In this document: positions 43,250 to 51,177 of the stretch, piece by piece
Position numbering within the stretch: the stretch's first letter is position 1
Layout: each line of letters opens with the position of its first letter
Translations under genes and position numbers: made by a program
Notes under the pieces: generated by a model
Told to the model about the DNA's origin: nothing
Databases searched by the model: none
Seen by the model: only the letters and a program-made list of their open reading frames with translations
Source: JAKZVK01 sp965248255
GTDB lineage: Bacteria > Acidobacteriota > Terriglobia > Bryobacterales > UBA6623
Reading direction: 5' to 3'
DNA length: 64,000 nt
NCBI GenBank assembly: GCA_965248255.1
Contig: CBDFIW010000001.1
Coordinates: forward strand, 558,001 to 622,000

Positions 43250-43619
43250 CTGGGGATGCGGCTATGGAAGGTGCGGGTCCCGACTAGAGGGAAAAGCCGC
43301 GGATCTCAAAACCGAGATCCGGGCTTGCGCCTTGGCGCGGCGCGATGCTGCCGACTTGCGGCTACCACGGACTCCCGTCCGTGGCTCGGAAGTGGTGACC
43401 TGAGATGGCCACTCTTGGTGGAGGCCTCATCAAGTGGTCGTCGAGCCTTAGCGCTTCCTTGACACGGTGGTGCGCGCCCGCTGATCATCAACAGAAGGCA
43501 CGTCCGGCGATGCAGGGGCACGGCATGCCGTGCCCGCAGGCTCGGCCCGCTGCCTTCCTACATAGCCCCAACGAACGGTCCGGGACGACTCTCACCAAGA
43601 ACACAAAGGTGAACTCATC
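43250..43619. repeat. Hairpin-dense intergenic region
   Basis: 370 bp without a gene. Several perfect inverted repeats follow each other: GGATCTC...GAGATCC (near 43302-43321), CCACGGAC...GTCCGTGG (near 43366-43385) and the 20-bp palindrome GGGCACGGCATGCCGTGCCC (43516-43535). They resemble mobile short palindromic intergenic elements rather than a terminator, and no U-tract is present. Confidence 0.6.
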
Positions 43620-45035
43620 ATGCAAATGCTCATTGCAGGCAACTGGGTGGACGGCAACGGTTCCATTCCGGTGATCAATCCTTTCGACAACTCCGAGATC
43701 GACACGGTACCGAAAGCCACGCCCGATGACGTCGACCGCGCCTTCGCCTTCGCCCTCGAAGGTGCGAAGAAGATGCGCAGAATTCCGGGCTTCGATCGCT
43801 ACCACTTTCTGATGCGCGCCGCGCGGCTGATGGAAGAGCAGCTCGACGACCTAGCGGAGACGATCACCAAGGAAGAGGGCAAGATCCTGGCCGAGTCGAG
43901 GCTCGAAGTCTCCCGCGCCGGTGAGACCCTGATCGGTGCAGCAGAAGAAGCCAAGCGCCTGGGCTCGGAGGTCATCCCGTTGGACGGCGCGCCGGGTACG
44001 GGCAACCGCATGGGGTTTACGCTGCGTGTACCGTGTGGCGTCGTGCTGGCGATCACGCCCTTCAACTTCCCTCTGAACCTGGTCGTTCACAAAGTCGGTC
44101 CCGCGCTCGCGGCCGGCAATAGCGTTGCCGTAAAGCCCGCCTCCGACACTCCTCTTGTGTGTCTGAAGTTTGCTCGCATCTTGCTCGAAGCCGGTGTTCC
44201 TCCGGAAGGCATCCAGGTGATAACGGGATCCGGTGGCGCGATCGGCGATATCGTTGCCAGCGATCCTCGGGTACGCAAAATCAGCTTCACCGGCAGCCGT
44301 GATATCGGGGAGCACATCTGCCGCACGGCCGGGCTGAAGAAAGTCACGATGGAGCTTGGCAGCAACGCGGCGGTGATCGTCCTGCCCGACGCCGACCTCG
44401 AAAAAGCCGCCCAAGCCATTACCGCCACTGGATTCGCAAATGCCGGCCAAGTCTGCATCAGCGCACAGCGAGTCCTAGCGCACAAGTCGGTTTACAGCGA
44501 CCTGCTCGATGCCGTCAAGCCGAAGGTCGAAGCACTCGCCACGGGCAACCCGCTCGAGGAGGGCACCAAGGTCGGGCCGATGGTCCGTGAATCCGACGCC
44601 GTACGGGTCGCCGAGTGGGTAGAGGAGGCGGCGGGCTCTGGGGCTCGATTGGTGGTGGGCGGCGGACGCAACGGCGCGGTCTACACACCCGCCATGCTGG
44701 CCGACGTCCAACCCGACATGCGCATCTCGAGGCAGGAGCTGTTCGGTCCGGCGGTTGGGTTCACCCCGGTCGAGAACGTCGACCAAGCCATTGAGATGGC
44801 TAATGACTCGAACTACGGCCTATCCGCAGCCATTTTCACCGAGAACCTCGACAACGCGATGAAGTTCGCGCGCGAGGCCGACTCCGGCAACATTCACATC
44901 AACTGGGGGCCGCAATGGCGCGCCGACTTGATGCCCTACGGCGGGCTGAAGGAGAGCGGTTTCGGCAAGGAAGGGCCGAAGTATGCAGTCGAAGAGATGA
45001 CCGAGACCAAGATGGTCGTGCTGCACCTGAAGTGA
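43620..45035 (+). CDS. Aldehyde dehydrogenase family protein (lactaldehyde/phosphonoacetaldehyde dehydrogenase-like)
   Basis: 471 residues. NAD(P)-dependent oxidation of an aldehyde to an acid. PFNFPLNLVVHKVGPALAAGNSVAVKPAS is the cofactor-binding loop, KVTMELGSNAAVIV holds the catalytic Glu region (near 246), and FANAGQVCISAQRV the catalytic Cys (about 278). EMTETKMVVLHLK closes the protein. The opening INPFDNSEIDTVPKATPDDVDRAF and overall length are nearest to short ALDHs acting on lactaldehyde, glyceraldehyde or phosphonoacetaldehyde; the exact substrate is inferred and uncertain. Followed by a micro-ORF 45 bp downstream. Confidence 0.93.
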   Translation: MQMLIAGNWVDGNGSIPVINPFDNSEIDTVPKATPDDVDRAFAFALEGAKKMRRIPGFDRYHFLMRAARLMEEQLDDLAETITKEEGKILAESRLEVSRAGETLIGAAEEAKRLGSEVIPLDGAPGTGNRMGFTLRVPCGVVLAITPFNFPLNLVVHKVGPALAAGNSVAVKPASDTPLVCLKFARILLEAGVPPEGIQVITGSGGAIGDIVASDPRVRKISFTGSRDIGEHICRTAGLKKVTMELGSNAAVIVLPDADLEKAAQAITATGFANAGQVCISAQRVLAHKSVYSDLLDAVKPKVEALATGNPLEEGTKVGPMVRESDAVRVAEWVEEAAGSGARLVVGGGRNGAVYTPAMLADVQPDMRISRQELFGPAVGFTPVENVDQAIEMANDSNYGLSAAIFTENLDNAMKFAREADSGNIHINWGPQWRADLMPYGGLKESGFGKEGPKYAVEEMTETKMVVLHLK

Positions 45036-45080
45036 GCGGATTGAGTCTGAGACGAGAATGGCTGGCTGAAAGGAGAAGCA

Positions 45081-45209
45081 ATGGACAAGAAGGTTTTCGG
45101 TATTGGGTTTCTGTCTGGCATGATGCTACTTGTGGCGGTCGGCATCATGCACCACGCATCCGCGCCGGTGCAAGCGTCCCCCCCCGCCGGACCCACGCCA
45201 ATGGTGTGA
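45081..45209 (+). CDS. 42-residue membrane-anchored or secreted peptide
   Basis: ATG 45081 follows AAAGGAGAAGCA, a strong ribosome site with AGGAGA seven bases upstream. The product begins MDKKVFGIGFLSGMMLLVAV, a positively charged start and hydrophobic span, then HHASAPVQASPPAGPTPMV. It could be a single-span small membrane protein or a cleaved secreted peptide (AXA-type HASAPVQA). Position 45 bp after the aldehyde dehydrogenase suggests one transcript. No family recognised. Confidence 0.55.
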   Translation: MDKKVFGIGFLSGMMLLVAVGIMHHASAPVQASPPAGPTPMV

Positions 45210-45416
45210 GGGCGAGAATGCCGGTTATGAGGGCGCTCTGCCGACACGAATCGTCAGGAACAACACATGGGCCATCATGACAGCCAACATCTACATGATC
45301 CACAACGCTCAAACGCACTTGAGCTCCTTGAGCGAGGAAGCAGCTCAAGACATGGCTTGTCGGATCCTCTACAACGTTTACCACCCCAGGGACCGTAGAG
45401 ACTGAGAGGGGCCGCT

Positions 45417-46313
45417 TCACGTCGCGCCCAGCGCACCCCGCAGGAAACCAAACGACTCCGCGATGCCGAGCTGCGGGGAACGAGGGTCGGCCTCGTATTC
45501 GAGCGCGACGTGGTGGGTGTAGTTGATCTGCTGGAGCGTGCGCAGAACGCCGTGGATATCCACAACGCCCCGGCCAAGCGGCACATCGAGTCTTCGGCGG
45601 CCGGCTTCCTCGAGGTCCTTCAAGTGAACATCGTATAGCCGATCACCGCACCCCCGAATGGCCTTGATGGGGTCGAGTGGGAGCCGGAATGTGTGGCCGA
45701 CGTCGACGCAGACGCCGATACGGCGGTCGAGCCCCTCGATCTTTCGCATGATGCGGGTCGCGTCCCAGCGCCAGTAGTCGAGTTGATCTTCGGGGCCGTG
45801 CGTGTGGACCGCGACACGGATGTCGTAGTCCTTGACGACGCGATCGAGGAGAGCGAAAGCCTCCTCGGGAATCGTGACGGTGACGACCGCCGCCCCGGTG
45901 TCACGGACGTAGTCGAGCTTGCGGCGCATGTCGGCTTCGTCGTCTTTCAGTCCCACGACGCCGCAACCGAGAATCCGCAGGCCCGCGTCGGTCAGCTTTC
46001 GCCGAACCGCCGCGCGCTCCGCCGACGAGCTGCGGAGGGGAAGGTGGAAGTACTTGAGGGCAACGTTCTCCACACCTAAGGTCGTGAGCAGGCCGATGGT
46101 GTCATCGAGGCTCAGCTCACGGGTTGAAAAGGTCGTGAGGCCCACGTGAAGGCCGCCGAAAGGGTCGCCCGGTTTCTTGGTACTCCAATCCGAATCGGCC
46201 GCGGATGCCTGTGCGGATGACTGCAACGAGCCGGCGACGCCCAGAGCGCCGATCCGGAGGGCGCCGATCCGCAGGGCGTGACGCCGGGTTAGGGCAAGCG
46301 TATCTGCTGACAT
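45417..46313 (-). CDS. Tat-exported sugar phosphate isomerase/epimerase-like TIM barrel
   Basis: 298 residues. The N-terminus LTRRHALRIGALRIGALGVAGSL is a twin-arginine signal with an internal duplication (RIGAL twice, from a short tandem duplication in the DNA near 46248-46280). The AP_endonuc_2 barrel follows: GLTTFSTRELSLDDTIGLL, VENVALKYFHLPL, IRVAVHTHGPEDQLDY, RIGVCVDVGHTFRLPLDP (metal-ligand Asp/His) and DVHLKDLEEAG. Relatives isomerise or epimerise sugars using a divalent metal. Its export suggests periplasmic sugar processing. Divergent from the VOC gene. Confidence 0.9.
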   Translation of the reverse strand: MSADTLALTRRHALRIGALRIGALGVAGSLQSSAQASAADSDWSTKKPGDPFGGLHVGLTTFSTRELSLDDTIGLLTTLGVENVALKYFHLPLRSSSAERAAVRRKLTDAGLRILGCGVVGLKDDEADMRRKLDYVRDTGAAVVTVTIPEEAFALLDRVVKDYDIRVAVHTHGPEDQLDYWRWDATRIMRKIEGLDRRIGVCVDVGHTFRLPLDPIKAIRGCGDRLYDVHLKDLEEAGRRRLDVPLGRGVVDIHGVLRTLQQINYTHHVALEYEADPRSPQLGIAESFGFLRGALGAT

Positions 46314-46410
46314 GTCGTCTCCTGGAACCAGTGAGGGGGAAGCTGGGAAGCGTGAGCCGCCGGGTGCGTCCGGTCTCTGGAGGTTCTACAATGTCCCGTC
46401 GGACACTACT

Positions 46411-46860
46411 ATGCCAGAGACACAAGCTCCTCAACGCAACTTCGTGGACGTCGGAATCGTCTGCAGCCACTTCGACGAGTCGCTGCACTTCTATCGGGAC
46501 CTGCTGGGGCTCGAGGTTGCCCTCGACATCCAGATTCCCGAGCCGGTCGCGGTGGGCGCCAAGCTTGCGCCGCGGCATTTCCGGCAGGTCCGGCTCAAGG
46601 CCGGCGAGACCCTGATCAAGCTGATGGAGATCGAGAATCCGCCGGCACGGCGAAGCAGCGAATTCGCGGCTGGGGTGCGCTGGCTGACCTTCTTCGTGGA
46701 CGACGCTCGCCAGACCTACGAAGACCTGTCCGCAAAGGGGGTGAAGTTTCTGGCCGAGCCGGTTAGCGCACCCGACGCAGTGGGGGTAGTCTGTGCTCTG
46801 GACCCCGATGGACTGCTCGTCGAGTTCGTGCAGCTTCGCCCGGACTTCCCGCCGGGCTGA
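46411..46860 (+). CDS. VOC (glyoxalase/bleomycin resistance) superfamily protein
   Basis: 149 residues from ATG 46411. Two paired beta-alpha-beta-beta-beta modules: FVDVGIVCSHFDESLHFYRDLLGLEV and VRWLTFFVDDARQTYEDLSAKGVKFLAEPV, ending DPDGLLVEFVQLRPD with the metal-ligand Glu typical of the fold. VOC enzymes isomerise, epimerise or cleave small metabolites; methylmalonyl-CoA epimerase-like or unknown members look alike at this level. The longer frame from 46312 overlaps the divergent gene's start and lacks family similarity. Confidence 0.85.
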   Translation: MPETQAPQRNFVDVGIVCSHFDESLHFYRDLLGLEVALDIQIPEPVAVGAKLAPRHFRQVRLKAGETLIKLMEIENPPARRSSEFAAGVRWLTFFVDDARQTYEDLSAKGVKFLAEPVSAPDAVGVVCALDPDGLLVEFVQLRPDFPPG

Positions 46861-47106
46861 GTTCTGCCATAATACTCGCGGTTGGCCGGCTCTGCGTGAC
46901 CGGCCGATTGGGAAGGGTTCTTGCCCGTTACATCAGAGCCGCGGGCGGGGAGCCTGCCGTGATCAGTTCCGAGGCGGACCACTCTCGATAACGGCGACCC
47001 TCTTCCTTGAGGGTGTTCAACGCGGGCTGACGCACGCGGCTCTGAGTTGAGCGTGGGGCAGCGTGCTCGTTGCGTGCGTGTGGCCATAGGAAAGGACTTC
47101 GTTGCC

Positions 47107-47511
47107 ATGATCCGTTGGAAGCAGTTTGCACTCGCAGGCATCGTCACTTTCGCTCTCGCCTGCTCTTCAGGACCCGGCGGCGGACGCCGCTATGACGGAC
47201 CGGGCCCGGTCGAGTTGCATGGACACATCACAACCAAATCCGGCGCCGGTCCGGAACTCGAAAAGGTCTTTCACGACGCCTACTACCCGGCGATCAGCAG
47301 CCAGGCCGGCTTCAAGTACTCCAACTTGCTGAAGGTTCCGAAACGCGACAACAAGTACCTTCTCACGCTGGCCTTCGAGAGTGAAGATCTCCGAACCCGC
47401 TGGGCGGAGTCGGATCTCCACCAAGAGGTCTGGCCACAGATGCTGGCACAGTACAGCGGTGAGGAACTCGATGGCGTGGACGCCTTCGGCATCATCGACC
47501 CGCCGATGTGA
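47107..47511 (+). CDS. Small lipoprotein with an antibiotic-biosynthesis-monooxygenase-like domain
   Basis: 134 residues from ATG 47107. The signal QFALAGIVTFALACSS ends in a lipobox (ALAC), so it is likely lipidated at Cys19. The rest resembles the dimeric ferredoxin-like ABM fold: ELHGHITTKSGAGPELEKVFHDAYYPAISSQAGFKYSNLLKV and YLLTLAFESEDLRTRWAESDLHQEVWPQML. Cytoplasmic members degrade heme or oxidise polyketides; an envelope-anchored version has no assigned role. Confidence 0.7.
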   Translation: MIRWKQFALAGIVTFALACSSGPGGGRRYDGPGPVELHGHITTKSGAGPELEKVFHDAYYPAISSQAGFKYSNLLKVPKRDNKYLLTLAFESEDLRTRWAESDLHQEVWPQMLAQYSGEELDGVDAFGIIDPPM

Positions 47512-47525
47512 AGGGCTATTGATTA

Positions 47526-48355
47526 GCGCGTGTTAACACTAACGTAGGGTATCGAAACGTAGAGCCTCGACGATGAGGGCGAAGTGGAGGAAGGCGAGGA
47601 ACATGACGTCGAGCTTGTCGAAGCGGGAGAAGATGCGGCGGAATCCCTTGAGCCGTCGGAAGAGTCTCTCGATCTCGTTGCGGCGGCGATAGAGCGCTCG
47701 GTCGTATTCCCACGGCTCCAGGCGGGTGCGCCGGGGCGGCACGACGGGAATCCATCCGAAATCCAAAGCCAGTTGGCGTGTCTGATCGTCCTCATAGGCG
47801 CCGTCCATCAGCAGCGGCAGCGGCTCGGGCAGTGGCCCCAGACCACCGAGCAAGTTCGCGGCCCTGCTGGGCGTCGTGCGCTTGGCCGGGCGAGAGAGCG
47901 AAGGTTATCGCCGTTCGAGCATTTGCGGCAACCATATGAATCTTGGTGGTCCATCCGCCGCGGGATTTGCCGATCGCTTGCGGACCGTTTTTTTAACGCG
48001 CCCGTGCCGTCGGGATGAACCTTCACGATGGTCGAGTCCATTGACACGGCTTCGATTCGGATGCGGACCAGCTGCTCGCGCTGCAGTTTCTCGAAGACGG
48101 CGTCGAGCACGCCGTTCTTCGACCAGCGGTTCATGCGGGTATAAATGGTGTGCCAGTTACCGAAGCGTTTAGGCAAGCCGCGCCATTTGCAGCCCTGCTC
48201 GGCGACATACAACATGGCGTTCAAAACCGTGAGGTTCGGCAGGCTCACATTGCCGCGCTGGCGGGGCAGGACCGGCTCGATGCGGCGGTATTGCTGCTCG
48301 GTGATCTCCATACCTCCGAGTATAGCAGCTTTTGCGACTTAGTGTTAACACGCCC
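47526..48355 (-). mobile_element. IS5-family (IS427-like) insertion sequence, decayed
   Basis: 830 bp. Ends GCGCGTGTTAACACTAA (47526-47542) and its inverted partner (48339-48355, GGGCGTGTTAACACTAA reading inward) match at 16 of 17 positions. TA flanks both sides (47524-47525, 48356-48357), fitting the short TA-containing duplications of this group. A single minus-strand transposase gene spans the element but is broken by two frameshifts, so the element is unlikely to move by itself. Confidence 0.88.
47539..48311 (-). pseudogene. IS5-family transposase with two frameshifts
   Basis: Frame one (ATG 48311) gives the IS5 N-terminus through VSMDSTIVKVHPDGTGALKK, including the first catalytic Asp. 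At the A7 run (47990-47996) the expected sequence KNGPQAIGKSRGGWTTKIHM continues in another frame. A second shift near 47850 returns to the frame LLGGLGPLPEPLPLLMDGAYE with the second Asp, and on to RRNEIERLFRRLKGFRRIFSRFDKLD with the catalytic Glu, stop 47539. A6 or A9 would repair the first site; the second needs one base removed near CGCGAACTTGC. The homopolymer could also allow transcriptional slippage. Confidence 0.88.
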
Positions 48356-48507
48356 TAGGTGATCCTGCTGTCGCGTGTTCAGAGCGACGAGCGGCGTTGG
48401 CGTGGTCCGGTCCCGAGGCGGAACCTGCTGTGGCAGAAACCTGATTCCCTAGCGGTCATGGCTGAGTCCCGAATTAGGGGCGCGGCCCTGTCTCAAGACT
48501 TGCTGTC

Positions 48508-49530
48508 TCAAGACTTGGCAAACTTGCGGAACAAGTCGTCGAAGATCGCGTCGCGGCTGAGACCGGTCGCGACCCGCACCGGGTGGCGCGACGCATCGTG
48601 CCGGTACGTGAGTTCGTCGGTGAGAATCGGGCTCGGCACGATCTCGGTCTCAACCCATTTGGAACTGATCAGCAAAGCGACTGCCGAGATATCCCAGATC
48701 ACCTTCGACCACGGATACCCCTCGCGAGGACTCCTATCGCGCGCGTACCCCGCGACGGTCTCGTAGAGGTAGTCGCCGATCTTCGAACGGCCCTTGAGGA
48801 AGCGTTCGAGTTCCGGCAACGTCGTGCGTAGATGTTCGGCCACGTTTCGCGCGGGGATGTTCATCAACGCAACGCCGCTATCGAACAGCGTCTGCGAGGC
48901 GGGCACGTCCTGATAGCAGTTATACTCGCGGGCGGACCTCATCGAGTATGGCTGCGCGCCGAGCCATACGACGACCACCTTGTCGCGCATCCTTGGCTCG
49001 ATCCGTAAAGCGGACGCGACATTGGTTGGGGCTCCGACCGTCACGACGAAAAGCGGCTGTTCTCGTGGCGCGAGCGCGCGGCGGATCAGGTCTTCCGCCG
49101 CCGGGCTCTCGACCGGCTTGCCGGTGGCCCCGATATAGCGTTTGGAGCCACGGAAGACGAACTGGTCGCGGTCCTTGTCGGCATACTTAGGCCCTACACC
49201 CGCTCCCAGCACGTCCAGGACGCGGTGGATCTCTTGATAACTCTGCTCCATGCCGGCCGCCGGGTTGCTCGATCGAGAGTTGGTAAACGGCGCGGCGTAC
49301 ACCGCCTCCACTGTCATCGCTTCGGGCGAGAGTAGCGAGTAGGCCAGTGCGAATTGATCGTCCACCTCGTTGTAAGTGTCGGTGTCGAGAACTATCCGCA
49401 CCGGGCCGGTAGGCAGCCTGAGCCGTTGTTGTAGCCCCGGGGGTGCTTGGGGACTGGCCGAGCCAGCCGGAGCGAGCGCCGCTGGTAGAGCACCCAATCC
49501 CACAAACTTCGTGAAAGAGCGCCGGTTCAT
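48508..49530 (-). CDS. Tat-exported inosine-uridine nucleoside hydrolase-like protein
   Basis: 340 residues from ATG 49530. Twin-arginine signal MNRRSFTKFVGLGALPAALAPAG. The nucleoside hydrolase metal site is seen as VLDTDTYNEVDDQFALAY (Asp cluster, near 48-65), then FVVTVGAPTNVASAL and VVVVWLGAQPYS. The family releases the base from ribonucleosides using a bound calcium ion; relatives in Acidobacteriota and Planctomycetes are frequently exported. Classic members have DTDPGIDDA; here the spacing is longer (DTDTYNEVDD), as in other exported ones. Extracellular nucleoside salvage is a reasonable inference. Confidence 0.9.
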   Translation of the reverse strand: MNRRSFTKFVGLGALPAALAPAGSASPQAPPGLQQRLRLPTGPVRIVLDTDTYNEVDDQFALAYSLLSPEAMTVEAVYAAPFTNSRSSNPAAGMEQSYQEIHRVLDVLGAGVGPKYADKDRDQFVFRGSKRYIGATGKPVESPAAEDLIRRALAPREQPLFVVTVGAPTNVASALRIEPRMRDKVVVVWLGAQPYSMRSAREYNCYQDVPASQTLFDSGVALMNIPARNVAEHLRTTLPELERFLKGRSKIGDYLYETVAGYARDRSPREGYPWSKVIWDISAVALLISSKWVETEIVPSPILTDELTYRHDASRHPVRVATGLSRDAIFDDLFRKFAKS

Positions 49531-49555
49531 GTCCTTACTGTATCCGCTCCATGCG

Positions 49556-49583
49556 CACGTGGCGTGAAGCACGGGCTTGGCCG
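49556..49583. repeat. REP-like palindromic repeat, copy 1
   Basis: CACGTGGCGTGAAGCACGGG then CTTGGCCG, with an AAGC...GCTT core. Shares the CAC(G/A)TGGCGT(G/A)A opening with copies at 51050 and 53591. Confidence 0.5.
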
Positions 49584-49697
49584 TCTTCCAAGTCGTCGGG
49601 CGATGTGCTTCGAAGGATTAAGTGGGGTCGTGACCCACACACCCCAACGATTCCCCAACGATTCGGGGTGCGGCAGACGCGAACGTTCACGCTACAG

Positions 49698-50885
49698 CTA
49701 CTTCTTGGCGGCCGCCTCTTCGGCCGTCTGCACTCGACCGGTGACGTCGCCACCCAACCAGCGGTAGGGTCGCGGGTAGAGGGTGAGCGATCGGTCTTCG
49801 AGCGGCAGCTTGACTGGCTGGTTGCCCAGCTGGGCCGACAGCTTCGACGCAATGGCGATCTCGAGCGCCTGCCTCAGGTCGTGCCCCGAGATGAACAGGC
49901 CGCTTCCCGTGAACACCGCATCCACGAATGAGCGAATCGAGCTGACCAGGTAGTTATCGGTGGCTCGGAGGATGGGACGGTCGAGGATATACCTCCAAGG
50001 AAAGGGCGGGTAGCCTGGGTCGATCTGGCGTCGCGCACCGCCGGCGAGCGCGGTCCGAAAGACTTGCGGGGGAGCCCAGTCCCAGCGAACGAGGGTGTCG
50101 CCGGTCCACACGTCGACGCCGCGATACGGAGTCTCCTGGCCGAACACCTGGCAGTCGATGCCCGTGGTCATCCGGAAGACGCCATTGATCTCGAGTCCCT
50201 CGTCCGTTTCGGCCGCAAGAGCCTCGGCGGGCCGTCCCCAGGCCATGACCTCGTTCACTTCGGCCCCGGTGAGAAGTCGCAGCACCGAGCAATGCTGGCA
50301 GCCGCCGCCGGAGATTTCACCACCGAAGCGATGGACCACGGCTCCAAGCAACTGGCCATACTCACCGGTGCGCAAGCGTGCGGCCGCTTGCTGTACCTCC
50401 CACATCGCGCGCTGCAGGTTGCCCCCCGCAAAGACCACGTCACGCTTCCGGCAAGCCTCGACCATTTCGTCGGCGTCGGAGAGCCGCGCGGCAATGGGCT
50501 TGTCGGTCGAGACGCCCTTCACCCCGGCCTCGGCGCAAGCAATCACGGCTTCCTTCATGAACTTGGTCGGCGTGATGACGGCGGCGAGATCCAGCGACAC
50601 GTCGCGCAGCATGGCGTTCGCATCCTTGAAGAGCACCTTGACGCCGAAGCGCTCACCGACAACCTTGCGCCGTTCGTCGTTCCACTCAGCGATGGCCACA
50701 AGCTCGGTATCGGGGAGTGCGCGGTAGACTTCGGCGTAATACTGACCCATGCGGCCGCAGCCGATGATGCCGACACGAAGCTTCTTGCGCTTGCGGGCTT
50801 CCTCAGGAGTAACAAGGCCCGCAAAGGGTGACGCCGCCGCGGCGGTGACCGCGGCCGAACTCAGCAAGAATTGTCGCCGGTCCAT
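49698..50885 (-). CDS. Tat-exported Gfo/Idh/MocA-family oxidoreductase
   Basis: 395 residues from ATG 50885, with GGGAGG upstream. Twin-arginine signal MDRRQFLLSSAAVTAAAASPFAG. The Rossmann domain follows: LRVGIIGCGRMGQYYAEVYR (36-55), ELVAIAEWNDER, the EKP-like KGVSTDKPIAARLSDADEMV and a C-terminal domain with HRFGGEISGGGCQHCSVL. Canonical members use EKP for catalysis; here it is DKP. The family acts on sugars and inositols with NAD(P). Exported members with tightly bound cofactor are known in Planctomycetes and Zymomonas (GFOR). The Cys pair GGCQHC is unusual. Substrate unknown. Confidence 0.92.
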   Translation of the reverse strand: MDRRQFLLSSAAVTAAAASPFAGLVTPEEARKRKKLRVGIIGCGRMGQYYAEVYRALPDTELVAIAEWNDERRKVVGERFGVKVLFKDANAMLRDVSLDLAAVITPTKFMKEAVIACAEAGVKGVSTDKPIAARLSDADEMVEACRKRDVVFAGGNLQRAMWEVQQAAARLRTGEYGQLLGAVVHRFGGEISGGGCQHCSVLRLLTGAEVNEVMAWGRPAEALAAETDEGLEINGVFRMTTGIDCQVFGQETPYRGVDVWTGDTLVRWDWAPPQVFRTALAGGARRQIDPGYPPFPWRYILDRPILRATDNYLVSSIRSFVDAVFTGSGLFISGHDLRQALEIAIASKLSAQLGNQPVKLPLEDRSLTLYPRPYRWLGGDVTGRVQTAEEAAAKK

Positions 50886-51049
50886 GGTTGTGATCCTCCC
50901 GATCGGGGCTGACGGCCGTGGCGGCCACGGCAAAGACGTAAGTGCCGGTTTGCGGGCCGACCGTACCGGGATTATCGCACGTACCGGTCGGGGCCTCGGG
51001 GGCCCCAGGGTTTGACCCTCTCTCCAACGATTCGATATTCTCAAATGAA

Positions 51050-51161
51050 CACGTGGCGTGAGCCTCTAGGCTTGCCGCGCCCCGCTTCGTAGGGGCGTTA
51101 CCCGTCACCCTGCAACCCTTTCCTCGCGACGACTCGCGAGGCGGCAGGCCTTGAGGCTCAC
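51050..51161. repeat. REP-like repeat (copy 2) expanded into a 104-nt inverted repeat
   Basis: Starts CACGTGGCGTGAGCCTCTAG and forms GTGAGCCTCTAGGCTTGCCG (arm 51058-51078) against the inverted arm at 51141-51161; 19 of 21 positions pair. An inner perfect hairpin CCTCGCGA-CGAC-TCGCGAGG (51122-51141) sits inside. The element ends 17 bp before the M20 gene start, so it could act as a leader structure or be a short nonautonomous mobile sequence. Confidence 0.6.
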
Positions 51162-51177
51162 CCTACACCAGCGGCCC

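Noticed and set aside
43250..43619. CRISPR array
   Set aside because: Palindromes are all different and unevenly spaced; there is no repeated direct unit with spacers here or elsewhere in the window, and no cas genes.
45130..45405. 91-residue open frame overlapping the 42-residue peptide
   Set aside because: The first part is an out-of-frame shadow of the better-supported micro-ORF, and the rest has no recognisable features.
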